Shown here one piece after another: positions 7,700 through 15,535 of a DNA stretch of 34,727 nucleotides. The DNA is taken from contig NZ_BCRB01000037.1 of the NCBI RefSeq assembly GCF_001552375.1, positions 1 to 34,727 on the forward strand, written 5' to 3'. Position numbers and translations under genes: made by a program. Origin of the DNA: Cellulomonas iranensis NBRC 101100 = JCM 18110 (GTDB lineage: Bacteria > Actinomycetota > Actinomycetes > Actinomycetales > Cellulomonadaceae). The notes under the pieces were generated by a model, which was given only the letters and a program-made list of their open reading frames with translations, had not been told where the DNA came from and ran no database searches. Within the stretch, counting starts at the first letter, position 1, and each line of letters starts with the position of its first letter.

Positions 7700-8781
7700 C
7701 CGACCAGCCGCAGCCCGCCGGCCGCCGGGGTGCGGCGGCGCACGGGTCCGGCGGGCACGTGCTCACCGGGCGGGGCGAACGGCAGCACGACGTCGGCGGA
7801 CGTGGGGACGGCCGCGCTGCCGCGGCCGGTGCGGCGGACCGTGAGCGCGCACGTGCGCAGCCGCCCGTCGCCCGCGCCGACGCCCGACCACCGGGCCGCG
7901 CCGGCCTCGAGCACGACGTGCGCGCCGGGCCACGCGACGGTCGTCACGAGGGCGGCGCCGCGCTCGCGCGCGCGGGCGGACAGGCGGCGCCGGTCGGCGT
8001 CGGCGAGGGGCGCGTCGGGGCCGACGAGCACGACGTCGATGCCGTCGACGAGCGCCGCGAGCACAGTCGCGGCGTCGGGCCCGGGGTCCGGCACGAGCGC
8101 GAACCGCGCGAGGTCGACGCCAGCCTGCGCGGCGGCGAGCAGCCCGAGGCGCGGGTGCCCCACGGCGACCGCCCACGCACCCGACGCGCACGCGTGCGCG
8201 AGCACGCCGAGCGCGAGCGACGTCGAGCCGAGCACGGTGGTGGTCGCGCCGCGGCGCAGGCCGTCGGGCAGCAGGTCCGCGAGGGGCGGCGGCACGGGCA
8301 GCGGCGGACGCTCGCTCGTGAGCAGCGACGTGCGGCGCGTCGGCGCGTCCTCAGCGAAAACGGCGGGCACAGCGGACGCAGCGGGCACGGCGGACGACGG
8401 TGCGGACGCGGGCGCGCCGTCGGGCACCGGGCGGACGCCGGCCAGGTGCTCGGCCCGCTCGCGCAGCACGTCGTGCACGTCGCCCCGGGGCTCCGTGGCC
8501 GCGGGCGACGCGACGACGCGCGCGGTCGGCGCCGCGGCGCGCCCGGGCAGGTCAGGGGCCGTCTCCCCCGCCGAGTCAGGCGCGGACGCGGGAGCGCCCG
8601 GGGCCGTCGAGCGCGCGCCGGTCGAGCGTGCGGCCGCGCGCGCCGCGGGGGACGGTGCCGCGACGGTCCCGCCGACCGCGAGCTCCCCGGTCAGCACGCT
8701 GCGGGCACCCGTCCGCCGCTCGGCGGCCGCGAGCGCGGCACGCGCGCGTGCCACCCGCTCGAGGGTGCTCGTCCCCGTCAC
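7696..8781 (-). CDS. imuA: ImuA', RecA-like mutasome accessory protein
   Basis: This is the first gene of the imuA'-imuB-dnaE2 operon. The core (about residues 160-340) has the RecA-like fold sequence typical of actinobacterial ImuA': LADLLPDGLRRGATTTVLGS, GAWAVAVGHPRLGLLAAAQAG, VDGIDVVLVGPDAPLADADRR. The P-loop position reads GSTSLALG, not GxxxxGK[ST], so ATP binding by the classical mode is doubtful. The N-terminal 160 residues are Ala/Ser/Pro-rich and probably disordered apart from the first helix. The start is a GTG at 8781 with a GGGTGGGAG ribosome binding region about 6 nt upstream. ImuA' links ImuB to the other components in mycobacteria; the same role here is inferred from family and operon. 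Confidence 0.9.
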   Translation of the reverse strand: MTGTSTLERVARARAALAAAERRTGARSVLTGELAVGGTVAAPSPAARAAARSTGARSTAPGAPASAPDSAGETAPDLPGRAAAPTARVVASPAATEPRGDVHDVLRERAEHLAGVRPVPDGAPASAPSSAVPAASAVPAVFAEDAPTRRTSLLTSERPPLPVPPPLADLLPDGLRRGATTTVLGSTSLALGVLAHACASGAWAVAVGHPRLGLLAAAQAGVDLARFALVPDPGPDAATVLAALVDGIDVVLVGPDAPLADADRRRLSARARERGAALVTTVAWPGAHVVLEAGAARWSGVGAGDGRLRTCALTVRRTGRGSAAVPTSADVVLPFAPPGEHVPAGPVRRRTPAAGGLRLVG

Positions 8782-8883
8782 GCTGCTCCCACCCCTCGTC
8801 TCGCACCACCATCGACCGGCTCGTCCGTGGGGTCGGACGCGCGCCGCCGGCCCCCAGGCGACGACGGGCGCCCGACCCGCGGA

Positions 8884-8899
8884 TCGAACACGTGTTCGA
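8884..8899. promoter_or_regulatory. SOS box (LexA operator) of imuA'-imuB-dnaE2
   Basis: TCGAACACGTGTTCGA is a perfect 16-bp palindrome matching the actinobacterial LexA consensus TCGAAC-N4-GTTCGA. It lies 102 bp upstream of the imuA' start and immediately downstream of the predicted transcription start, where bound LexA would block initiation or early elongation. Confidence 0.93.
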
Positions 8900-8906
8900 T
8901 GATGCC

Positions 8907-8935
8907 AGTAGACGCTGACACCGTGGAGGTGTCAA
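8907..8935 (-). promoter_or_regulatory. imuA' promoter (-35 TTGACA, -10 TCTACT)
   Basis: On the minus strand a perfect -35 TTGACA (8930-8935) is followed, after exactly 17 bp, by TCTACT (8907-8912), a 4/6 match to TATAAT. The predicted start near 8900 abuts the SOS box. This is the only strong consensus -35 I found in the window. Confidence 0.65.
8916..8934. promoter_or_regulatory. perfect 7-bp inverted repeat overlapping the imuA' -35
   Basis: TGACACC-GTGGA-GGTGTCA has fully complementary 7-bp arms and a 5-bp spacer. It covers five of the six -35 bases and most of the spacer of the imuA' promoter, and lies about 120 bp upstream of the divergent arsR-type gene. The shape suggests a dimeric regulator; I do not recognise the consensus. 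Confidence 0.5.
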
Positions 8936-9011
8936 TCCGACCGCGGGCCGTGACCCCGGCGGCGCCGGGTGAACCCGAGAGAGGTCCCGGAGCACCGCCC
9001 GTGGACAGGGG

Positions 9012-9033
9012 TACGATTTGACGGATCCATCAA
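9012..9033 (+). promoter_or_regulatory. arsR-sulP -10 box and operator
   Basis: TACGAT (9012-9017) is a 4/6 match to a -10 box. It is followed directly by TTGACGGATCCATCAA (9018-9033), a 16-bp palindrome with one mismatched base pair, centred on GGATCC. The palindrome would span the transcription start, a classic place for a self-acting ArsR-type repressor. Site and role are inferred from position and symmetry. Confidence 0.55.
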
Positions 9034-9055
9034 CCCGTCATCCCGGAGCATCCCC

Positions 9056-9472
9056 GTGCCGCTGCACGCCCTCGGCGTCGACCGCCCCCTCGCGGAGGTC
9101 AAGGCCGACCTGTTCAAGGCCCTCGCCCACCCCGTGCGCGTCCGCACGCTCGAGCTCCTGGTCGAGCGCGACCGCCAGGTCAGCGAGCTGCTCGCCGAGC
9201 TCGGTCTCGAGGCCTCGCACCTGTCCCAGCACCTCGCGGTGCTGCGCCGCGCGGGCGTCGTCACCGCGCGCCGCAGCGGCAACGCCGTGCACTACGCGCT
9301 CGCGCTGCCCGCGGTCGCCGACATGCTCGCCGCGGCCCGCGCCGTGCTCGTCGACGCCGCGTCCCACCACCGCGACCTGCTCGACGGCGCCGCCGACGAC
9401 GTCCCGGACGCCGCCGGCGACGCAACGCCCGCCGCGACCCGGCCCGCCCGCGCCCGCACCACGGAGGCCTGA
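9056..9472 (+). CDS. ArsR/SmtB-type winged-helix regulator without cysteines
   Basis: This 138-residue protein has the ArsR-family core: KADLFKALAHPVRVRTLELL, then the helix-turn-helix VSELLAELGLEASHLSQHLAVL and the wing VVTARRSGNAVHYALA. The start chosen is the GTG at 9056, with GGAG 7 nt upstream; a longer frame from 8969 would run through the promoter and operator and is rejected. There is not one cysteine in the protein and no ELCVCDL metal box, so arsenic or thiol sensing of the usual kind is unlikely. The sulP transporter gene begins 3 nt after the stop with its own GGAGG, so the two form an operon and the regulator probably controls the transporter and itself. A tail of about 40 Ala/Pro/Thr/Arg residues follows the fold. 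Confidence 0.88.
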   Translation: MPLHALGVDRPLAEVKADLFKALAHPVRVRTLELLVERDRQVSELLAELGLEASHLSQHLAVLRRAGVVTARRSGNAVHYALALPAVADMLAAARAVLVDAASHHRDLLDGAADDVPDAAGDATPAATRPARARTTEA

Positions 9473-9475
9473 GCC

Positions 9476-11203
9476 GTGACCGTGCCGACCTCCCCGGCGC
9501 CCGCCGCCCGCACGACGCCGCCCACCACCGTCGCGCGCCTGCGCGACCTGCTGCCGCGCCGCACCGACTACGCCGACCTGCCGCGCTCGTGGCGTCAGGA
9601 CCTGCTCGCGGGGCTCACGGTCGCGATCGTCGCGCTGCCGCTCGCGCTCGGGTTCGGCGTGTCCTCGGGCCTCGGTGCGGCCGCGGGCCTCGTGACCGCC
9701 GTCGTCGCCGGGGCCGTCGCGGCCGTGCTCGGCGGCTCGCACCTGCAGGTCAGCGGCCCGACGGGCGCGATGACCGTCGTGCTGCTGCCCGTCGTCGCGC
9801 GCCACGGCGCCGAGACGGTCCCGGTCGTCGCGATCATGGCCGGCGGGATCGTCGTGCTCGCGGCCGCGCTCGGCATCGGCCGGCTCGTCGCGTACATCCC
9901 GTGGCCCGTCGTCGAGGGCTTCACGTTCGGCATCGGCGTGGTCATCGCGCTGCAGCAGGTGCCGCTCGCGCTCGACACGCCGCGCGCCGAGGGCGAGAAC
10001 GCCGGCCTCGTGGCGCTGCGCACGCTCGCCGACGTCGACTGGGGCCGGACCGTCGCCCCGCTCGCGCTCGTCGCGCTCGTGATCGCCGTCATGGTCGTGC
10101 TGCCGCGTCTGCACCGTGGCGTGCCGGCCTCGCTCGTCGCGGTCGTCGCGGCCACGCTCGTCGCCGAGGTCGGCGGCCTGGACGTCGACCGCATCGGCGC
10201 GCTGCCCGGCGGCCTGCCCGCACCGCACCTGCCGGTCGTGGACCTGGAGACCACGAGCGCGCTGTTCTCGTCGGCGCTGGCCGTCGCGGCGCTCGCGGCG
10301 CTCGAGTCGCTGCTGTCCGCGCGGGTCGCCGACGGCATGGCCGACGACATCGGGCGCACGCGGCCCAACCGCGAGCTGTTCGGGCAGGGCGTCGCCAACG
10401 TCGCGTCGGGCCTGTTCGGCGGCCTGCCCGCGACCGGCGCCATCGCGCGCACCGCCGTCAACGTCCGCTCGGGCGCGCGCACGCGCGTCGCGGCGCTCGT
10501 GCACGCGGGCGTCCTCACCGCGATCGTGTACCTCGCGGCGCCGCTCGTGGGTCGCGTGCCGCTGTCGGCGCTGGCGGCGGTGCTGCTCGTGACGGCCGCA
10601 CGCATGGTCGACCTGGGCACGGCGCGAGCGATCTGCCGGTCGGGCCGGGCGGGCGCGCTCGTGTTCGGCGTGACCCTCGCGGTGACCGTCGTGTTCGACC
10701 TCGTCATGGCCGTCGAGGTGGGCGTCGCGGTCGCCGCGGTGCTCGCGCTGCGCGCCGTGGCCCGCAGCAGCGGCCTGCACCGCGAGCCCCTGCCGGGCAC
10801 GTCGGAGGACGAGGTCACGGCCGACGCCGAGCGCGCGCTGCTGCACGAGCACATCGCGGTGTACCGGATCGACGGTGCGCTGTTCTTCGCCGACGTGCGG
10901 CAGTTCCTCGACGAGCTCGCGCTCGTGACCGACGTGCGCGTCGTGGTGCTGCGCCTGGGCAACGTCCGGGTCCTCGACACGAGCGGCGCCAACGCGCTGG
11001 CCGAGATCGTCACCGACCTGCGCCGCCGCGGCGTCGTCGTGCTGCTCAAGGGCCTGCGCCCCGAGCACCGGCGCCTCGCCGAGGGAGTGGGCGTGCTCGC
11101 GGCCGTCGGGCCCGAGCAGCACGTGTTCGACGACCTCGACGCCGCGCTCGCGCACGCCCGGACGCACGTGCACCGCCCGCACGACGCGGACCGGGCCGCC
11201 TGA
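9476..11203 (+). CDS. SulP family anion transporter with STAS domain
   Basis: This is a secondary anion transporter of the SLC26/SulP family, typically moving sulfate, bicarbonate or related anions across the cytoplasmic membrane. Of 575 residues, about 60-440 are hydrophobic transport segments carrying SulP landmarks: VSGPTGAMTVVLLPVV near the front, and GQGVANVASGLFGGLPATGAIARTA-type sequence around residue 310-330. A C-terminal STAS domain (about 460-560) holds the conserved VRVLDTSGANAL loop with its serine. The GTG start at 9476 has GGAGG 8 nt upstream, inside the end of the regulator gene. Substrate cannot be read from sequence. No carbonic anhydrase gene is adjacent. Confidence 0.93.
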   Translation: MTVPTSPAPAARTTPPTTVARLRDLLPRRTDYADLPRSWRQDLLAGLTVAIVALPLALGFGVSSGLGAAAGLVTAVVAGAVAAVLGGSHLQVSGPTGAMTVVLLPVVARHGAETVPVVAIMAGGIVVLAAALGIGRLVAYIPWPVVEGFTFGIGVVIALQQVPLALDTPRAEGENAGLVALRTLADVDWGRTVAPLALVALVIAVMVVLPRLHRGVPASLVAVVAATLVAEVGGLDVDRIGALPGGLPAPHLPVVDLETTSALFSSALAVAALAALESLLSARVADGMADDIGRTRPNRELFGQGVANVASGLFGGLPATGAIARTAVNVRSGARTRVAALVHAGVLTAIVYLAAPLVGRVPLSALAAVLLVTAARMVDLGTARAICRSGRAGALVFGVTLAVTVVFDLVMAVEVGVAVAAVLALRAVARSSGLHREPLPGTSEDEVTADAERALLHEHIAVYRIDGALFFADVRQFLDELALVTDVRVVVLRLGNVRVLDTSGANALAEIVTDLRRRGVVVLLKGLRPEHRRLAEGVGVLAAVGPEQHVFDDLDAALAHARTHVHRPHDADRAA

Positions 11204-11209
11204 GCCGGC

Positions 11210-11253
11210 CGGGCCGGAACCGAGCGGCCCGACCCGGCGTCAGGCACGCCGGG
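11210..11253 (+). terminator. two adjacent hairpins after sulP
   Basis: CGGGCCG (11210-11216) pairs with CGGCCCG (11225-11231), and CCCGGCGT (11233-11240) pairs with ACGCCGGG (11246-11253) around a 5-nt loop. Both stems are perfect. They follow the sulP stop directly and end right at the next gene's -10 box, so they probably terminate sulP; the second could also act as an operator for the next gene. Confidence 0.5.
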
Positions 11254-11259
11254 TAGCCT
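11254..11259 (+). promoter_or_regulatory. -10 box of the YbaK-like gene (leaderless candidate)
   Basis: TAGCCT ends 7 nt before the ATG at 11267, and no Shine-Dalgarno sequence lies between. This is the same hexamer and nearly the same spacing as upstream of mntA. Confidence 0.5.
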
Positions 11260-11266
11260 GCCGCGC

Positions 11267-11824
11267 ATGACCACCGCACTCGGGACCCTCACCTGGGATC
11301 GGGCCGTCGACCGCCCCGACCTGCTGGCCGCGAGCACGCACGCCGCGATCAGCGGGTGGGCCGCCGTCGAGCCCGCCGTCGCCGACGCCGTCGTCGTCAC
11401 GCCGATCGACCCGGACCTCGCCGACACCGCGGCGATGACCGACGCGTACGACCTGCCGCTGGCCGCGTCGGTCAACTGCGTGCTCGTCGCGGGCCGCCGC
11501 GAGGGCGTCGAGCGCACGGCCGCATGCCTCGTGCGCGCGACCACGCGCGCCGACGTCAACAACGCCGTCAAGCGACTGCTCGACGTCCGCAAAGCGTCGT
11601 TCCTGCCGATGGACCGCGCGACCGCCGAGTCCGGCATGGAGTACGGCGGCATCACGCCGCTGGGCCTGCCGACGGGCTACCGCGTGCTCGCCGACGCGGC
11701 CGTCGGCGGCGACGACCTCGTGATCATCGGCAGCGGCGTGCGCCGCTCGAAGGTCGCGCTGCCCGGGTCGCTGCTGCTGCGGGCACCGGGCGTCGAGGTG
11801 GTCGACGGGCTCGCGATCGGCTGA
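11267..11824 (+). CDS. YbaK/EbsC family aminoacyl-tRNA deacylase-like protein
   Basis: This 185-residue single-domain protein resembles YbaK/ProX-type editing domains, which hydrolyse mischarged tRNAs such as Cys-tRNA(Pro). Visible family features are the central NNAVKRLLDVRKASFLPMD segment with conserved lysines and the YGGITPLGLPTGYRVLAD signature, followed by a glycine-rich IGSGVRRSKVALPG loop. The length matches the family. It appears to be a single-gene leaderless transcript and is convergent with the methyltransferase gene, with 21 bases between stops. The exact tRNA substrate is not determinable. Confidence 0.85.
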   Translation: MTTALGTLTWDRAVDRPDLLAASTHAAISGWAAVEPAVADAVVVTPIDPDLADTAAMTDAYDLPLAASVNCVLVAGRREGVERTAACLVRATTRADVNNAVKRLLDVRKASFLPMDRATAESGMEYGGITPLGLPTGYRVLADAAVGGDDLVIIGSGVRRSKVALPGSLLLRAPGVEVVDGLAIG

Positions 11825-11845
11825 CGCAGCCGCGAGCCGGCGGTC

Positions 11846-12685
11846 TCAGACCCGCGTGGCCCAGAACGCGACGGCCGCCGCCGCGGCGACGTTGAGCGAG
11901 TCGACCCCGCCCGCCATGGGGATCCGCACGGTCAGGTCCCCGGCCGCGACGGTCGCGGGCTTGAGCCCGTGCCCCTCGGCGCCCAGCACGAGCGCGAGCC
12001 GCTCGGGCGGGTCGGCCACGAGCTCGTCGAGCGTGATCGCGTCGTCCGACAGCGCGAGCGACGCCGTCACGAACCCCGCGTCGCGCAGCGTCGCGACGCC
12101 CTCGGGCCACGGGTCGATGCGCGTCCACGGCACCTGGAACACCGTGCCCATCGACACGCGCACCGACCGCCGGTACAGCGGGTCGGCGCACCGCGGCGTC
12201 ACGAGCACCGCGTCGACGCCCAGCGCGGCGGCCGAGCGGAACGCGGCACCGACGTTCGTGTGGTCGACGACGTCCTCGAGCACCGCGACGCGGCGCGCAC
12301 CGGCACCGTCGCGCGCACCCGCCAGCACGTCCGCGACCGGGCGCAGCGCGGGCCGGTGCATCGCCGCGAGCGCACCGCGGTGCACGTGGAAGCCCGTGAT
12401 CGCCTCGAGCACGGGCTCGTCGGCGAGGTAGACGGGGACGGCGTCGTCGCCCGGCAGGTCGGCGAGCACCGCCTCGAGCTCGGGCAGCCAGCGCGGCGCG
12501 ATGAGCACCGACCGCGGCCGGTGGCCGGCGCGCAGCGCACGCGCGACGACGGTCGAGCTCTCGGCGATGTACAGGCCGTTCGCCGCCTCGACCCGCAGGC
12601 GCAGCGCGACGTCGGTGAGGCCGACGTAGTCGGTCAGTCGCGGGTCGTCGCGGTCGGTGACGGGCTGGACGTCGGCACGGGACAC
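11846..12685 (-). CDS. TrmH/SpoU family RNA 2'-O-methyltransferase
   Basis: This is an S-adenosylmethionine-dependent RNA ribose methyltransferase of the SPOUT superfamily. The 279 residues have an N-terminal substrate-binding region (about 1-110) and the knotted catalytic domain with all three motifs: NVGAAFRSAAALGVDAVLV (motif 1, with the catalytic arginine), LALVLGAEGHGL (motif 2) and IPMAGGVDSLNVAAAAAV (motif 3). The start is a GTG at 12685 with GGGAGG about 8 nt upstream. Target could be 23S rRNA or tRNA; members of this actinobacterial group are usually annotated only as TrmH family. Confidence 0.92.
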   Translation of the reverse strand: MSRADVQPVTDRDDPRLTDYVGLTDVALRLRVEAANGLYIAESSTVVARALRAGHRPRSVLIAPRWLPELEAVLADLPGDDAVPVYLADEPVLEAITGFHVHRGALAAMHRPALRPVADVLAGARDGAGARRVAVLEDVVDHTNVGAAFRSAAALGVDAVLVTPRCADPLYRRSVRVSMGTVFQVPWTRIDPWPEGVATLRDAGFVTASLALSDDAITLDELVADPPERLALVLGAEGHGLKPATVAAGDLTVRIPMAGGVDSLNVAAAAAVAFWATRV

Positions 12686-12760
12686 GCCGTCATCCTCCCA
12701 GGTCGGCGCCGTGCCGATCGCGCGCGACGTCCCACGACGGTGACCCGCGCAGGGCTGTCG

Positions 12761-14053
12761 TCAGGCCGCGACGTCGCGACGCACGGCCTGCCCGCCGAGG
12801 ACCGCGACGACCGCACCGCCGACCGCGACGACCGGCACGAGCAGGAACGCGGTGTGCGTGCCGAACGCGTCGGCGAGCGCGCCGAGCAGGAACGGCGCGA
12901 TGCCGATCGCGACGGCGCCCGCGAGCGTCGCGTGCGACTGCGCGCGGTCCCCGCGGCCGGGCGACGCGGCGAGCAGCAGCGAGATCGACAGCGGGTAGTG
13001 CGCGCCGTAGCCGAAGCCCGCGACGACCAGCCCCGCGAGCGCGACGGCCGGCACGGTCGCGGTCCACAGCACCGCCCACCCGACGATCGCGATGCCGAAC
13101 GACGCCGCGAGCAGGTGCGCCGGGTGGATGCGCAGCGACAGCGGCCCGACCACGAACCGCATCGCCGACATGCCCGCGACCAGGCCGGCGGTGGTCGCGG
13201 TCGCGATGCCCGCGCCCGCGCCGGTCTGCGTGAGCACGAGGTCGGTGGCCCAGTAGGTCGTGGCGTTCTCGAGCGCGATGGCCGCGACGACCGCGACGAG
13301 GAAGAGCGCGGCGGCGCCGACGGGCCGCCGCCGGGCCGGGGGCACGACCGCCGGGAGGGTCGCGCCGTCGCCGGGCGCGGTGCCCTCGGGCACGACGTCG
13401 GCGACCGCGGGCGTCGTGGAGCCCGCCGGCGAGCCCGTCGCCGCGCCCGCGGCACGGCCGCGACGGCGCAGCCCCGGCAGCGAGTCGGAGACGGGCAGCC
13501 GCGCGACGAGCGTCGCCGCGACGACCGCGAGCAGGATCGTCACCGCGACGCCGGGCCGCCAGCCCCACCCGGCGGTGACGGCCGCGCCCACCGCGAGCGG
13601 CCCGACCAGCCCGACCGACGACCCGACGCCGTTGGCCTCGGTGATCGCGGCGGACGCCGCGGGTCCGGTGTGCTCGGCGAGCCCCACCTGCGTCGCGGCG
13701 ATCATGACGTTGCCGCCGACGGCGGCGACGACCATCGCGGGCAGCGTCCACGCGAGCGTCGGCCCGAGCAGCAGCCCGGCGACCCCGACGGTGAGCAGCA
13801 GCGTCGCCGAGACGATCGCGCCGCGGCGTCCCAGCCCGCGCACGGCGCGCGGGGTCAACGGCGCCGCGAGCAGGCCGCCGACGGCCATCGCGGTGCCGTG
13901 CAGCCCGGCCTGCGCGGCGGTGATGTCGAGCTCGTCGGCCAGCAGCGGCACCGACGGGTTGAAGCTGTACAGCATCCAGCCCCACACGGTGAACGGTGCG
14001 TACAGGCCGACGGTGAGCCGGTCGCGGACGAGCCGCGGGCGTGCGGGGGGCAT
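12761..14053 (-). CDS. MFS transporter
   Basis: A 430-residue integral membrane protein with about 12 hydrophobic segments and two halves separated by a central Arg/Pro/Ala-rich cytoplasmic loop (around residues 190-245). The first segment is VGLYAPFTVWGWMLYSFNPS, and the loop after segment 2 contains PRAVRGLGRRG, the usual MFS loop 2-3 position. The frame continues upstream through the xylanase gene, so I take the ATG at 14053, which leaves two Arg before the first membrane segment; its ribosome binding site is weak. The substrate is unknown. It lies downstream of a xylanase on the same strand, but a strong hairpin separates them, so co-transcription is doubtful. Confidence 0.85.
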   Translation of the reverse strand: MPPARPRLVRDRLTVGLYAPFTVWGWMLYSFNPSVPLLADELDITAAQAGLHGTAMAVGGLLAAPLTPRAVRGLGRRGAIVSATLLLTVGVAGLLLGPTLAWTLPAMVVAAVGGNVMIAATQVGLAEHTGPAASAAITEANGVGSSVGLVGPLAVGAAVTAGWGWRPGVAVTILLAVVAATLVARLPVSDSLPGLRRRGRAAGAATGSPAGSTTPAVADVVPEGTAPGDGATLPAVVPPARRRPVGAAALFLVAVVAAIALENATTYWATDLVLTQTGAGAGIATATTAGLVAGMSAMRFVVGPLSLRIHPAHLLAASFGIAIVGWAVLWTATVPAVALAGLVVAGFGYGAHYPLSISLLLAASPGRGDRAQSHATLAGAVAIGIAPFLLGALADAFGTHTAFLLVPVVAVGGAVVAVLGGQAVRRDVAA

Positions 14054-14118
14054 ACGACGAGCATCGACCGCGCCGTGAGCCGGCTCGACGTCCGACGCGC
14101 GTGACGTGCGCCTCACCG

Positions 14119-14160
14119 CGCGCCGCGGCACCCCGCCCGTCGCACGCCTCCCGCGGCGCG
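14119..14160 (-). terminator. terminator hairpin after the GH10 gene
   Basis: Perfect 10-bp arms CGCGCCGCGG (14119-14128) and CCGCGGCGCG (14151-14160) with a 22-nt loop. The right arm touches the GH10 stop codon, so this is the likely 3' end of that transcript. There is no U-tract. Confidence 0.55.
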
Positions 14161-15483
14161 TCACCGCACGGTCACGAGCGTCTCCGCGTCGTCGCCCTCC
14201 TCGACCGTGACGTCGTGCCACGCGCCACCTGCCTCGACCGCGTACCGCCCGGGCAGGCCCTGCACCTGCACGCGGCCGTCCGCGTCGGCGGTGACGGTCG
14301 TCGGCGCGAGCCACCACTCGCCGCGCACCAGGCCGCGCAGCGCGTCGTACGCGGGCTTCGGCGTGCCGTCCTCGGTGACCAGGCCGCCCGGGGCGTGCAG
14401 CCACATGCCGTGGTCGGACAGCCCCCAGTACGTCACGGCCTGCACGCGCGGGTCGGCGACGAGCGCGCGGTAGTGCGCGACGACGTCGTCGGCCTGCCGG
14501 TCCAGCCCGTCGGGCGTCGACGGCCAGCGCTCCACCCGGTGGTCGTTGAGGTCGACGATGTCGCGCGGCATGAGGTCGCCCGACAGGATCGTGGTCTCCG
14601 TGAGGTGGAGCGGCAGGCCGAACCGGCCGAACCGCTCGAGCACGTCGAGCGTCTTGTCCCGCCCCCACGCGCCCTTGTGCATGTGGGACTGCAGCCCGAG
14701 CGCGTCGATGCGGACGCCCGCGGCCAGGCACTCCTCGACCAGGTGCTCGTAGTCCGCCGACATGTCGAAGTCGTTGAGCAGCAGCGTCGCCGCGGGGTTC
14801 GCGGCGCGCGCCTCGTCGAACGCGAGCTGCACCATCGGCACGCGGCCCTGCGTCGCGGCGACGCGCGTGACCGCGTTGGTGTCCTTGTCGAACACCGGCA
14901 TGATCACGACCTCGTTGATCGCGTCCCACGTGTCGACCAGCCCGGCGAACTCGCCGGCGTCGCGGCGCACGCGCTCGCGCAGCAGCCGCAGCACCTCGTC
15001 GTCCGGCAGCGGCTCGAGCCAGCGCGGCGCGACCGTGTGCCACACCAGCGGGTGCCCCTTGACGCGCGCGCCGCGCGACACGTAGTGCTCGGCGGCGGCG
15101 CGCAGCGCGGCGGTGCGCGTGCGGCCGCGCTCGGGCTCGAACGTGCCCCAGTAGAACGGCAGCGTCGCGGTGTCGAACAGGTCGAACCACAGCGCGTCGA
15201 GCCGGTCGAGCAGCGCGTCCTCGCCCGGTGCGGGCGTGCGTCCCGACAGGCGGCGCCACGCACGCTCGGTCTCGTCGAACCCGATGCAGCCGAATGCGAC
15301 GGCGTGGCCGCGCTGCTCGACGCGCACGGACACGCCGACGAGCGGACGCCCGGCGGGGTCCACGAGCCGCACGGTGCGGCGGCGTGCGCGGTGCGCGAGC
15401 TCGGGGTCGGCGGTGACGGCGGCCTGCGCGACGGCGGCGGGTGCGACGGGGGTGGGCACGGACGGGGCGGGCACTGCGCTCAT
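14161..15483 (-). CDS. GH10 endo-1,4-beta-xylanase, apparently cytoplasmic
   Basis: A glycoside hydrolase family 10 enzyme, cutting xylan or xylo-oligosaccharides with retention. The barrel shows the family landmarks: PFYWGTFEPERG, VKGHPLVWH, the acid/base glutamate in DTWDAINEVV, LLLNDFDMS, IDALGLQSHMHKG, the nucleophile glutamate in LPLHLTETTI, and TYWGLSDHGMW. An N-terminal beta-rich piece (residues 30-75) with VRLVDPAGRPLVGVSVRVEQ and a C-terminal beta-sandwich-like tail (from about 390) flank it. The 440-residue protein begins with MSAVPAPSVPTPVAPAAV and has no basic n-region, hydrophobic core or signal peptidase site, so it should stay in the cytoplasm and act on imported oligosaccharides. 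The ATG at 15483 has AAGGAG about 6 nt upstream. It follows the SLC13 transporter gene by 52 nt and may be co-transcribed. Confidence 0.92.
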   Translation of the reverse strand: MSAVPAPSVPTPVAPAAVAQAAVTADPELAHRARRRTVRLVDPAGRPLVGVSVRVEQRGHAVAFGCIGFDETERAWRRLSGRTPAPGEDALLDRLDALWFDLFDTATLPFYWGTFEPERGRTRTAALRAAAEHYVSRGARVKGHPLVWHTVAPRWLEPLPDDEVLRLLRERVRRDAGEFAGLVDTWDAINEVVIMPVFDKDTNAVTRVAATQGRVPMVQLAFDEARAANPAATLLLNDFDMSADYEHLVEECLAAGVRIDALGLQSHMHKGAWGRDKTLDVLERFGRFGLPLHLTETTILSGDLMPRDIVDLNDHRVERWPSTPDGLDRQADDVVAHYRALVADPRVQAVTYWGLSDHGMWLHAPGGLVTEDGTPKPAYDALRGLVRGEWWLAPTTVTADADGRVQVQGLPGRYAVEAGGAWHDVTVEEGDDAETLVTVR

Positions 15484-15535
15484 GCGACTCCTTCGTACGC
15501 GACGGGCGACGGCTCCGGCGCCCGTGCCCAGCCTG

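Noticed and set aside
4697..8902. Plus-strand frame of 1401 codons opposite imuB and imuA'
   Set aside because: Low-complexity Ser/Arg/Ala shadow and no motifs; three verified genes lie opposite.
8969..9055. N-terminal extension of the ArsR-type gene
   Set aside because: It would translate the -10 box and operator; the GTG at 9056 has a well-spaced GGAG.
11818..11852. Small palindromes around the convergent YbaK-like and methyltransferase stops (CGGCT/AGCCG and GGTCT/AGACC)
   Set aside because: Stems of 5 bp are expected by chance at this GC content, so I do not call a terminator.
14054..15259. N-terminal extension of the MFS transporter through the xylanase region
   Set aside because: The extra 400 residues are an Arg/Ala shadow of the GH10 gene in another frame.
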